A stretch of DNA of 64,000 bases from Ailanthus altissimus. Its lineage: Eukaryota; Streptophyta; Magnoliopsida; Sapindales; Simaroubaceae. Below the pieces are notes generated by a model. It ran no database searches. It saw nothing but the letters and a program-made list of their open reading frames with translations, and was not told where the DNA came from. The position numbers and the translations under genes were made by a program. Below are positions 1 through 12,457 of this stretch, one piece after another. Position 1 is the stretch's first letter, and every line of letters starts with the position of its first letter. The DNA lies in NCBI GenBank assembly GCA_946807835.1, contig OX327700.1, positions 23,100,001 to 23,164,000 on the forward strand. The letters are read 5' to 3'.

Positions 1-1190
1 AAGCTTACTTGTTTCCTTAACCTTAAGCAATGTAGATATTTCTACAAACTTTCTTTTAACTTAAAGGTTAAAGTTATTGCTTCTAGTTAAGCAGTGTATA
101 TAGTACAAGAAAAAACCATTCTCAATTGACTTCATAGTCCCAATAATCCTTGAATGATAAAGTGGTGACATTGTATATATTAAGTATTTATGGTTTGATC
201 ATGTTAATTAATCAGGGTTCATTATCAAAGTGTTCATGTACCGTTGACCGCGCATATGTCTCATCTAGGCAAGTTTTTGTGTAGTATTATTGCTTGCTGC
301 CTAATAATAAAGTATCAAGTGCGGTAATTTGATGCTCTTTTTCTTTTCTTCTTTTGGTTTTTTTGGTATTGAATAGATTACATTATTTTTTTTAGCATGA
401 AATTTGATAAAAATCATTTGACTCAGGTAGTAATATTTCGGGGCCATGCATTCGTAACTGGTGATAATGAAAAAGAATACGAATATGAACATGAATAAAT
501 ATATATATATATATAGCAATAATGAAAAAGAATATGAATATGAGTATATATATATTCTCTGGCAAAGTAGCCGTATACTCAAAGATTAATCAACCAAAAA
601 TGATTGAACTTACTCTTGTTCACGTTAGAGGACAGAATCTTCTAAATGGGCCTCCCATGATATTTGTTCTAAAAATATTAGATATTTTAGCAGATCATTC
701 GAATTTTTGATTAATAATAATTAAATTATTAACCAAGGGAAACCAGAAACCCCATCCAACTGTCGCTTAAATTAAGATATGAGAGTCGCATCTTCATTTA
801 CTTACTATTCAAAACACAAGAGGATCATGATCATTGGCTGATATTATCTTTGCAACAAGAGAAGCTGTCTTGCAATACGATTTGGCTTATAATTACTGGG
901 ATGTTAGAGCTATTTTATCATCCATATCGATCAGTCAGTCAAATCTTTGTAGATGCTTATGATCTTTTTGGCACTATCAGTTGGGTTTTAATAGAAATCA
1001 AACTATTGGGCAGAATGTAAAGAGAAATATATGTAATTTCATTTAAGGTGATAAATAACTAGTTGTGGTTAAAGAAAGTGTGTAGGAAATTAATTATGAA
1101 ATGATAAATTAGCTAGGATATATAGCATGCCAATACATGTTTATATTATATAAACATGTATAATATTAAAAAATTGGTGATTCAACAATT
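1..1190. other. AT-rich intergenic DNA, no gene seen
   Basis: No reading frame here resembles a known protein. The stretch has short AT microsatellites (near 500-520 and 547-556) and is otherwise featureless. Short ORFs present look like chance frames. Confidence 0.6.
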
Positions 1191-2045
1191 TTAGTTGGAT
1201 AAGAATTGAGATGAATATTAAAGTGGAAAGTCACGAGAAATTTAGGACGCGTGGGACACGAAGGAGGAAGTAAAACAAGACTTGAAGACGCGAAGAAAAC
1301 GAAGAAATCGCAGGGAGCTGACCAGTGCTGCGGCGCTCAACACAGAAGCACAGCGCCGCAGCGCTGGGTCACCAGTGCCGCGGCGCCAGATGCGTCAGGA
1401 TGTTCGTTTTGGTTCGGAATTTCAAGTTTTGGAAAGTTTTGGACTTCCAAAGCAAGTGGACTCTTGCTCCAACAAGGAATAGAGTTAGTAGGCACGAAAT
1501 ATACCATATATAAACACTTGTAAACCCTTGTTTAAGATTAAGCATCTAAGGTTTCAAGATGTAACCATAAGAGAGAATAAAAGAGCTAGGTAGGCACTAA
1601 ATGCGTAGTGCACTAGGGTGTAACCTTTGGGGGTGTTTTCTTCTTTAGGTTCTTTGAGTGAATAAAAGAGAAACACCATAGATTCTTTTGGCTTAGATGC
1701 TCGGGCTATTCTTGTGTTCCTTGTAAAAATCTCTTATGAAGAGATACTGAGAGGTTCTAGGGAGTCATTATGATCAAAAGTAGATACTTAAAGGTCTCTA
1801 TGGGAGATACTAAGGGGTCTTGTGGGATCATTGATGATGTAAAAAGATACTTAATAATCTATTTCAATAGTAAGAAGCTGGATTATGGATTCTCCGTAGA
1901 CGTAGGCAATTTGGGCCGAACCACGTATATCTTGTGTCTTATGATTGGTTTGTTTTATTTATCTTTATTGGTGTGTTAATCTTATGTGTTCTTACTTATA
2001 GTGTGAGTTATGATTTTCCGTTGCACATAGAGTGCAAGAGATATC
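1190..2045 (+). mobile_element. probable Ty1/copia-type solo LTR or LTR fragment
   Basis: The stretch has the order expected of a plant Copia LTR. A GC-rich palindromic patch lies at 1323-1395, a TATA-like CATATATAAACA at about 1504-1515, then a leader. A segment at about 1890-1935 (TAGACGTAGGCAATTTGGGC, then GAACCACGTA) and a TTTTCCGTTGCACA-type end near 2020 resemble the R/U5 and 3' end of Copia LTRs. No matching second LTR, PBS or clear target duplication was found, so the ends are approximate. The recognition rests on pattern memory of Copia LTR ends, not on an alignment. Confidence 0.4.
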
Positions 2046-5000
2046 AAGATTGTAGCTTATTTAATGTCATAGGAATATTAAATTAAAGTGTATGACATAA
2101 TATCCTTAACATATAATAATAAAAGTTTAATCGGGGCAACTTTTAAATCATGTTTCTTCTTTATTTTCTTAGAGAGGAAAAGGGAAAAAGGGGTTGCAGT
2201 TCAGAGTTCAAATACATCAAATGGTTAATCATGATTAATATCGTACAATTATTGGCTTAATAGCTAGCTACCACTCTCAATCTCCAATTGAACATTTCCA
2301 AATTTCTTCAACTGATTCCTACTCTAAGGCATGGGATCTAAATCATAATAAGTCGAGCAAAGTGCATGGCATTTAAATTTAATTAGAATATACATGTGTC
2401 ATAATAAGGTAATTAAACTAAATCAATATGTTAAAAGGAAGGTTCAGGGTATGGTAATGGAGAGATTGAGAGAGAAGTGGGATAGAGAAGGGGTAGCTGC
2501 AGCCTGCAGCCTGGGGGTTGTTGGCGTAACAAATTAATTAATGTGGTTATTAGTCAGTCTAATCGTGTCTCGCACGTAAAATATATAAAATTAAAGTGCT
2601 ACCACTGCTTTCTGTTGCCTGTTCATCGAGGGCAAGTACACATATACACATAGCATTCTTCTGATATATTTGATTGGGTACATTTGTAAAAGCTATATAC
2701 ATTAATAGAAATTTAATTATGTTACTTTCATGATAAAATTATTACAAATTACAAAATATACTGTATTTGGTTGAATGTGAATCAGAAATCACATACTTAA
2801 ATGATTTTATAGTCTTCGTTTTGAAGGGCCACTATACATTCCTCTCTCTTGATGCAAGTTTTATGATCATGACTAGATTAAAGAAGTTTTGAATGATTGA
2901 TTAATTAAATAGAAAGCTCTCATAAAAATTTCAACAATATAATAAAGATGAAATTTAATTGATTATATAAGATAATGAAATTATTTAACAAAATTTTTCT
3001 GACAAAACATTGGGGGTTACCGACTTCTTGCACATGGGGTCAGCGTTGGCTTGGCTTTGCTTGGCCTAATATCTGATCTCAACTTCAGTTTTGAGTAATA
3101 AATACAACACTTCCACTACTCAACTAGTGAACTTAACAATCACTCCAACCCCTCACCCACTTAGCTTTGAGAAATGAGAATAGCTTTTTTCTTTCTGTTC
3201 TCGTCCACACACACACACACTTCATGACTGGGACTGGGACTGAGACTGAGAGCATGTTCATTGCTTCCAACGAATAATAAATAAATAAATAAATAATCCT
3301 CATCTCATCTTTAAATTAAATATAAAACATACAAACAAACACAACCCTAAGTTGTTTTTTTGTTTCGTTCTACATATATTTACTTGGCTGTCACTTGTCA
3401 GCTTAGAGTGAGCAAAATTGCTGCCACTCTTATATTATTTTGGTACTCTCAAAATTTGATCCGATAACAGGTTTATTGTTTTATTTTTAAAATTACTTAA
3501 AAATATTCCTTTTTTATTTTTATTTATTTATTTCATTAATTTTTGCTTTTTTTTAATACTCTTTTAGATTAAATAATATTATCATTATGTAATCATAAAA
3601 TTTTAAATATAATAATATTAATGATAAATTAAAATTTTATTGTCATCTTAAATTTTTTTTATAAATATTTTAAAAAATAAGAGAATAAAACTATTATTTA
3701 AACTAAATATTAAAAGTTCAGATGTCTTTATCCTATTATTTTTCTTTCTCTCTTCTCAGATAATATATATATATATATATATTTGTAATTCTGCTATTTA
3801 AATCCAGCCTATATACATATATCATTCTGGCCATTAAAAGCATGCAAGTTAATACTGTTTACTTCAATCAAGAAATGAATAAGTAACAATTAATTAATGG
3901 GTCTGGCTCGGTTGTATAAAAAACTGATAATTAACCACTCATTTCAGTAAAAATTCTAGAGGCCTCAGTTTGAGTTTGATTCGGTGTTTATTAACAGATC
4001 CCCATATGATTTGCACAACACACTCAACTCAAGTAGCTAGATCGACTATAATGGAATTGTTTAAATCCGCTTTTGGTTTGCTTTAGTTTGTAGCATTATA
4101 CTTGTTATTCTTCAAGGCCCCAGCTACTTTGTCTTGATAAAGAAGCCCCAATAAGAGGGAAAAAAAAGATCAAATATATATTAGAATCCTATTCTTGATT
4201 TAAGATTAAGACATATGATGAGGAGTGATACGAGTGAAGGTTTAATTTTAATTACATCATTGATCCCAAAGGAACCAAAGGGAAAATAAAACAAATTTAT
4301 TTAAAATAAACTAACAGGGAGAAGCAATTAAAAGAAGCAACTTCCCCTAGAAGTCAATGCTCTCCAATAGTTTATTCAATTGTAAGTTGGTCCAGAATTT
4401 CATGTTTCTTGTTATATATAAGAAAATACAATGATATATAGATATTTATGAGCACGAGCCAAAATAGTTTTTTCTTTTATTTTTCCTAGATAAACAAAAA
4501 TTATAGAGGAAATTAGCCTTTTTTTTTAGATTTTATATTTACATAAATGAAAACAAAATTTCATTCAATTTGATAGGGTAAGATTTGAATCTCAAACTTC
4601 TTTCATCGCTCAAAAGATCTTTTAACTTAAACTAAATTTTAAATTATATATAAATACTTGATCAACTTGAGTAACTTTTAAGTGATTATAAATGCTTGAA
4701 ATTTATCACAAAAATAACAAATGAAGTAAAAAATATAGTTGGTTAACAAAATGAAAGAAATAAGTTTTTTTTTTAAAAGATACAAGTGGAACAGTTGGAG
4801 TGGGTAGTATACAAATGTAGGTGAGAGTGATGAATTTAGAAGAGATGCGTTGGAGAAGCAATTGGGAAGTTGCAACTAATGCAAAAGGAGGCAAAATCAA
4901 GGCATGGGTAGCCATCAAACCCACCTTTACCAACAATGACTTTATGCCAACTCTACTCCTAACCTTGATTATGCTTTAAAAATGCCACTCTTTCACTTAT

Positions 5001-5380
5001 TTCGTCTACTTGTAGTTCCACACTTGCCTTGTGAACCAACTCACTCAATCGAGCAAAATTTTATCAAACTAACAAGCCTAACTCATTTTTCAAACTTCGC
5101 AGCTTTGCATATTCATATCACTAAATCATGTGTTGGTTCTATCAATATCAACAAATGAAGCTAGCTCATTTTTGTGATATAAAATAAGAGTTAAGTTCAT
5201 TTATCTCTTTTGAGATTTAGTGTAAGGTTATAGCTGGACATAATTAAATCATGTCTGATATAAAAGATTTTAGAACTTTATACATGAGCTTATTATTCCT
5301 CTTAAAATTTTGGCACAAATTTAATTCTCCATTTCAGTGTGGCCGTGAATTCCTTGTTTCTAGCCCACAGCTAAGTCTAT
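2046..5380. other. AT-rich intergenic DNA with microsatellites
   Basis: No gene was recognised. Simple repeats include a CA run near 3207-3220, an AATA run near 3277-3296 and a TA run near 3763-3782. Short minus-strand frames near 4680-4940 have no recognisable domain. Confidence 0.55.
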
Positions 5381-5389
5381 TATGCAAAT

Positions 5390-5900
5390 TCCTAGGCTTT
5401 GGTTTGAAAATCTCAAAGACCATAATCTTAAATATAATTTAAATTTAAAACAGCTGAAAAATAAGATAGGTATAGATTTACCATAATCTTGTTAAGACTT
5501 TACAACGTATGTCTATAAAAGGAGGTCAAAAGACCAAAAAATGGGTTATGTAGAAGACACTCTAAAAATACATTTTATTACCAAGTTCTTTCTCTAGATT
5601 TCTTACTTCAAGAAAATTAGCCTTTCTTTAATCTTAAAACACACATAAATTACCATAAGACACTTCATCACTTTCATTCTAGCCTTCGTAGCTTTTCCCT
5701 CTTATCCCCCACTAGCTTAAGCATCTAAAGGTCTTTGTTGGAAAAAAACTCTAGCATGGCCGAATATTGATTGTGGTTGTAGAAAGCCCAATTGCCTAAT
5801 AAACGCTCAAGGTGATCAATTTAACTTGGCTCCGACCCAACCTTTAGAAAATACTGCAAATGTTTTCGTAATCCATAAATTCAACTCGTTGGCTTAGGAT
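5390..5900 (+). repeat. dispersed repeat family C, copy 1 (possible LTR or leader part)
   Basis: This segment is a diverged direct copy of the one at 33340-33850. Shared landmarks occur in the same order: AAATCTCA, a TATAAAA-containing stretch followed by GAGGT-AAAAGAC, an ATGGGTTAT block, CATGGCC, and an ending with AAATTCAACTCGTT. It lies just 5' of the decayed plus-strand gag below, so it may be the 5' LTR or leader of that element. No TG/CA ends or target duplication could be fixed. Confidence 0.5.
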
Positions 5901-7014
5901 AGTCCAAAATTTAAGGTTAATAGTTTGATGTTGTTTGTGGTAATAGAACAAAAAGGCATAACGAGATAACTATGAAAGGTAATCAGACAAAGGGTAGTAA
6001 AATGATTACTCGATCCATGAACACTTAGAATCAATAGTTAAGTGAGCCTTCTAACCAGAATAACCAGAATCAGTAATTAGAGGTACATGACGATAATGCA
6101 ATGCTCTAGGAATAAGGAATTCCCACCTAGTATGTTGAGTTGCAATATAAGGCAAGTGAGATGGAAGGGAAAGGAGACAAGAAAGTTATTGATATTGGTG
6201 TTAGAAAGAAACATAAGGCTAGAAGTGAAGCTTAAATCTTAGAAAGATGCTGACAATCCAGTTAATTAGACTAACCTAAAAGGAACCTCTCTGATCGATC
6301 GCTCAATAGGCATTTCGTTTGATTAACCTGCCATCAGAAGAAAGCCAATCTTTAAGTTCTTTAAATGGATAAGAACCTAACAACCAAGTAGTACGCTCTA
6401 AGTGAAAGACTCAAGACAAGGTAGACGAAATCTAGAGGAAGAGAGGCATAGTGATGACTTAATTGAGCACGATGCTTGAAGGTCCCAGAATAACAAGAGG
6501 TTTAGAAAAGGTAGGGGATAAAGGAGTGAAGCTTCTGAAGTGCCTCTAGAAAAGAAGATTCAAAAACTTAAGGCGCAGTTGGATGAGCCACTAGAAGAAA
6601 TAGAGAGACACGAGCTTGTGCTATTAAAGATGACCAAGAAGAAGAAAAAGTCTCCCCTTATTAATGAGTTTAAGGATATGGAGTTGCCCGCAACATTCAG
6701 ATTGCCCAGTCTCCCCACCTATCAAGGCACTATCGATCTAAATCGCTATATAGACTAAATAATTGACTTGGTATCTATTGTAGGTTTAAAGTAGAACTAG
6801 ACGCACTTCGTATTTTATATGAATTTGGAAGGGCAAGCTCTCATTTGGTATAAGAGTTTGACTGATAAGTTTGTCTAACATTGTAGAGCTTGTGAGTTAG
6901 CGAAAGACCTATAACAGTTGAAGAAGCTCAAACAAGACAAGATAGATAATGAGCTTTTATATCTAGGTTCCATTGAGAAGTTATTTAGCTTAGAGCTTTT
7001 GATATTCCTGTTGC

Positions 7015-8368
7015 TGATAAGTATAAATTATATCTATTATTTTCACTTTCTTAACTTGATTAATTACTCAATTTAATAAGAATATTAGACTTTTTATATG
7101 TTTTATTGTTATTTTGTAGGTTTGGAGTCAATGGAGCAATTGGAGATGAAAATATAAGAAAAACAAAGCAAAACATCAAAATGCTACAGTGATCGCTACA
7201 GTGCCATAAATAGTGATTTGCTACAGTATATCGTGCCAGCGAAATTCTAGTGCCGCAGCATCCAAAGATTTTTGCTCCAACGATGAACAGTCACGCGTAA
7301 ATAGTAGACTCATAAACAGTGCCAATGAACAGTAGTCTCGCTACAGTAAAAAATAATGTACAACTCAAATACTCAAATCAATTCCTATATAAAGGCCGTT
7401 TATTTCAAACATAAAAGAGAACACAACTTAAGGCTGTTAGAGCCACAACACATAAGAAGAACAATTTTAAAGAGAGAAGAAAGAAGAATTCAAGGAAGCA
7501 AGAGATTAGTGGCGAATCTTTGGCGTATCAACCAACTGCAAATTAACATCTATATTGGTTTGCTTTTTGTTGTATCGTATTTATTTTATTTTTTAGGCAT
7601 AATTCTCTTGTTATCATGAGCTAAATTTATTTTCTAGAGTTATTACTTAAACTCAATATGCGAGCTTAATTGTTGAATCTTTTTAATATTTATTTGAACT
7701 CAATTCTTCATTATTCAAATTATTTGTTCTTAATGTTTCATTATATCTGATCAATATTATGATTGAGTTAGTAATACTTTGATAAACTTGGAAGAGGCAT
7801 CAATGTATTTAGACTTAGATAATTTGATGCATGATTGTAGACTAACATTCAATGTTGCATATGCAAATTTTGAATTAGGATAAGAATATACCTAATTGGC
7901 ATGTATGGTCAATAAGACTTGTTCTTAATGAATCTTAATTTATTACAAGTACCATAGGAATATAGGTATTTGGTGAATTAGGTTACACTTGCATGACTTT
8001 GGAAGAGGTTTGTGAATACATTAGTGTCTTGACCAATAATAAGTATTGAGGGATATAAATATTAAAAAGATTAATCTTTAGAAAATATATTGAATGATAG
8101 TAATTAATCATAGGCTTTCTCTATATTTCTATCTTCTTATTCTATTTGAGTTGTGTCATTTATTTTCTGCACTTTTATTTTACTTAAATTTATTGCAAAA
8201 TAAAGATTTAATTTTTCTGAATAATTACAAGAAAGATATAATTTTAGTACTTGGTAGAAAATAAAAATTATCCCTATGGGTTCGACATCCGACTTTATAA
8301 GTCCATTTATTACTTATTACGATAGTGTATACTTGCACTTAATTTTAAGATATAGAAATATCGCATCA
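7015..8368 (+). mobile_element. solo LTR, family A copy 1 (Athila-like)
   Basis: A 1354-bp LTR starts TGATAAGTATAA and ends AAATATCGCATCA. It is flanked by a perfect 5-bp target duplication GTTGC (7010-7014 and 8369-8373). It is therefore a solo LTR left by LTR-LTR recombination, inserted in the decayed gypsy element. Inside are a GC-rich patch at about 7190-7260 and a TATA box (CTATATAAAGG, about 7385). It is homologous over its length to A2 (12488-13933). Family orientation is fixed by copy A4, where the LTR end adjoins a PBS and an Athila-style gag. Confidence 0.9.
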
Positions 8369-10231
8369 GTTGCATTGAAGGCAGGGCTAAGGTATTATTT
8401 GTCCAAGAACCTAATCACTTCATATACAGTCACTTATGATTAAGTCCCCAAGTATGTAAAAATCAAACAAGAAAATGAAGCAAAAAGGGTGTTGTGATGG
8501 ATACCCGATAAAGGAAAATATCGGGGAGGGGGGTCATGAAGACTTACCAAAAAGAAGTTATTAGGGGACAAACCTTCTGAGAAGAGATCATTCAAAGACA
8601 AAGAGAGAAGTAAAACACCTTATTGGGTAGTGAAATATCCTCAGGTGGAGTAAGAAAACCCTATCCCAAGGTAATAAGGATCCAACAAGAAAGTTATATA
8701 CCTCTCACAGTCCCTTTGGGGATCTTATTTAAGGCTCAAGAAAAAAGGCCTACTTGCAAAACTGATTTCTATAAATGAACGAATGAGTCAACTTGATAAA
8801 GACAAAATGTGTAATTTCTATCATGATTATGGACATTCAAAACCCCTGAGTGTAAGTTGTTCCAATAATGTTTATTAAATAGTATGTCGAAGAAATTAGT
8901 TACCCATATAATGATGCATTGGTGGTTACTATATAGATAGCTAAAGTTGAGGTGAATCGGGTATTCATTGACCTTAGAAGCTTGGTAAACATTATTTTTA
9001 AAGTAGGATTGTATGAGCTCGAGATTAAAGACTTGAAGATGGAAAAGACCCAGACTCTATTGTATAGTTTAGAGATGACCGCGTCATAACACTAGGGTTG
9101 TTAATTTGCTTATATACTTAAGGGAGAAGCCCTGTATAAAGGCCATAATGGTGAGCTTCGTTATGGTCGATCAGGCTTTCCCCTATAAGGTTTTGTTAGG
9201 ATGATCGTTCATAGATAATTTAAATGCTACCATGTCCATCTATTATATAAAACTGAAGTTTTTAGTTAAGGATGAAGTTAGAGTTATCTTCGAGGATTAG
9301 AAGATGGCAAAGAACTATTACGCAACCTTGGCCAAGAGTATTTATTGTATATCTGTGGTGGACCCAAGAGAAAAAGACCAGTCAAAGTCACTTGATCCAA
9401 TGTGGGAGTGTATCTCGGTGTAGGTTAAACCCAGGTCCCTTGAAAAGGTAGTAAAGATTAGTCCTCAGTGGAGTCTACTATAAAGTCATGCCTTCTGGAT
9501 TAAAGAACACTAAGTAACTTACCGAAGCTTTGTAAACAAATTATTTAAGCTTCTGATTAGGAAAAGGATGAAAGTTTATGTGGATGATATGATTGTTAAG
9601 TCAGAGATACCTAAGGAATATGTAGAGGATCTAGGTATGTGGAGGATTCAAGATTTTAAGGGAGCATAATATGAAGTTAAACCCTAAGAAGTGTGTCTTT
9701 GGGGTAAAGTTGAGTAAGTGCTTAGAGTTTATGGTGAGTTAAAGGGATATCGAAGCCAACCTCGATAAAGTTTGAGCTATTTTGAAAATAAAGTTCCCAA
9801 GCACCGTAAAGGAGATTCAAAGATTAACATGCCAAATGGTTGCCCTCAATAAATTCATTTCAAAGGCTATTGACAAATGTTATTAGTTTTTCTAGGCCAT
9901 CAAATGAAATGAGAAGATAATGTAGACCCTTTAATGTGAGAAAGCCTTCGAAAAGCTAAAAACTATATGGCTTAGCCCATCCATCTTATTGTACCAAGTA
10001 CTTAGGATCAACTAATAATTTACTTGGGTGTTTTGATGTAAACAATGCATTTTATACAGGTTAAGGAAGAAACAGGGACCTAAAGATTAGTATACTTCGC
10101 CAGTAAGGCTTTTATCGATCTTGAGACCTGCTATCCTCCATCTAAGAAGCTAGCATTAGCATTAGCATTAGTTATGCTGAAAACTTTGGTCCTATTTTTA
10201 AGCATACACCATTATCATTTCACTAACCAAC

Positions 10232-10860
10232 GTTTGAGATAAATCTTGCATAAACTTAACCTCTAAAGGTGTTTAATTAAGTAGGTAGTTGAGTTTAGTG
10301 AGTTCAACATCTAATATATGCCTAAAACAGCTATTAAAGGATAAGTCTTGCAAATTTTATGGCTGAGTTTATGTAGAGAGTCTTGGTTATGACTGAAGCG
10401 CCATCCAAGGGGTCTTCAAGCGAGCAAATAAAAAACTCTCGAACTACAAATTTAACACTCTATATTGATAGAGCATCTAACGCACAAGGTACAGAACAAA
10501 CATTGTTCTTATTAGTTTAGAAGGTGATGGACTCATTTTTACAGAGAGTTTGAGATAAATCTTGCATAAACTTAACCTCTAAAGGTGTTTAATTAAGTAG
10601 GCAGTTGAGTTTAGTGAGTTCAACATCTAATATATGCCTAAAACATCTATTAAAGGATAAGTCTTGCAAATTTTATGGCTGAGTTCATGTAGAGAGTCTT
10701 GGTTATGACTGAAGCGCCATCCAATGGGTCTTCAAGCGAGCAAATAAAAAACTCTCGAACTACAAATTTAACACTCTACATCGATAGAGCATCTAACGCA
10801 CAAGGTACAAAATAAACATTGTTCTTATTAGTTTAGAAGGTGATGGACTCATTTTTACAG
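10232..10860 (+). repeat. 316-bp tandem duplication in decayed RNase H region
   Basis: The segment from 10232 (GTTTGAGATAAATC) to 10547 is repeated at 10548-10860, with only about eight base differences seen by eye. It covers the end of the RT/RNase H linker and the RNase H start (LYID, ASNAQG) of the decayed element. The duplication is much younger than the element, whose frames are heavily broken. Confidence 0.9.
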
Positions 10861-12457
10861 TCTAATTTAGCTTTCTAGCCTCCAATAACAAAGCTTAATA
10901 TAAGGTTCTCTTGGCAGAACTCAAACTTACTCAAGCACTTTTGACAAAGAAAGTTCTTATTAAAACGACCTCTCAGTTCCTGGTGAACCAAGTCAACAAA
11001 GATTTTAAGGCTCAAGGAAGCAACATGCTCACGTACTTGTAGAAGGTCAATGAGTTAATCAAATTGTTCAAAAGGGTTTAGATATAACTAATACCAAGGG
11101 CAGAAAACCATCAAGCGAACATACTAGCATGGTTAACCTCAATAGAGGAGACCTATATACCTCAGTTTATACCCCTCGAACTAGTCCTTACACTGAGCAT
11201 CAAAGAAAGCATAAAGGTGATGCATATTAATCATTGTTCTAGCTAGATAGACCCAATCAAAAGCTATATAGAGAAATGTGAGTTACCCTCTTATAAGTAG
11301 GAAGCACGATGACTCATGTATGCAATAATATGGTATATAATAATTGATGATGTTCTTTATCAAGAAGGACACTCTTAACTATATCTGAGGTGTCTGATAC
11401 CTCATAAGGTACAGTACGTGCTTTAAGATATTCATGAAGTAATATGTGGAAACCATTATGGAGTGGAGGCTTTGGCTTATAAAGCCTTGAAATTTGGATA
11501 TTATTAAACCACAACACTATAAGATGCAAGGGAATTAGTTCAGAAGTATGATACTTGCTAGAATATGAGGACAACATTTATACTCTCCAAAGAGTTTAAC
11601 AACCACATCCAGTCCTTGTTGTTTGCTCAATGAGGGCTCAACCTAATTGGACCTTTACCTCAAGGTAAGGGCTCAACTAAATATGCCAATGTTATTGTAA
11701 ACTACTTCACTAAATGAGTGAAAGTTGAACCCCTCGCCACTATTATAGAAAAGAAGACTAGGAATTTTGTCTGGAGGACTTTGGTCTATAGATTTAAGGT
11801 GTCATATGTGATCATCACTGATTGTGGCAAGTAGTTCAATAATGGGAACTTTAAAGGCTTCTTCGAACAACTTGGAATCCAATTTAGGTTTGCTTCCTCG
11901 GTGCACCCAAAGTTTAATGAGTAAGTTGAGTCTTTCAACAAGCTCATTAAGGTATATTTAAGAAGAAGTTGATTGAGAAGAAGGGAGCATGGGTTAATGA
12001 ATTGCTCAAGGTACTTTGGGCACTTAGAACAACTAGTAAAATGACCATAAGTGAAACTCTTTTTTCTCTAGCATTTGGATGTGAAGTACTAATTCATGTT
12101 AAACTAAGAATGCCAACTTATCGGGTGGTGTATTTTGATGAGAAGAAAATTAAGGAATTTTCTAGAGAAAGTCTTGATATCATAGAACAAAGACAGGAGA
12201 TAACGATGGCTAGGACTATAACCTACCAACAAAACATTATTCAGTACTGCCAAATACTATAGACCCTACTGAATGAGACTTAGTTTTGAGGAAGATATTG
12301 CCAAATACTATAGACCCTACTAAAGAAGTTCTCAAACCAACTTGGACAAGACCTTACAAGGTGCCAAAGAGAGTCAAACCAGGAACTTATAAGGTTGGAT
12401 ATATAGATGGTTGAGTGGTTAGGAAGTCTTGGAATGTTGAACTACTGAAGAAATACT

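Larger units (their letters stand above)
5900..12457 (+). pseudogene. decayed Ty3/gypsy retrotransposon (Tat-like), gag to integrase
   Basis: The remains are full of stops and frameshifts but run in gypsy order on the plus strand. A gag fragment at 6540-6758 has a basic coiled-coil start and a FRLPSLPTYQGTIDLNRYID stretch, like gag of the Tat/Retand group. RT motif YVDDM is at 9577-9591, followed by MIVKS. RNase H-like LYID and ASNAQG residues lie near 10460-10490, in a tandemly duplicated part. Integrase catalytic-core residues are spread over 11580-11960. The integrase C-terminal part (WVNELLKVLWALRTT, then ETLFSLAFG) is open at 11969-12262. Pol appears to end at about 12470 with SWNVELLKKYLSG, just at the B1 insertion point. 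Solo LTR A1 interrupts it at 7015-8368. It is old and non-functional. Lineage assignment is from motif style only. Confidence 0.8.
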
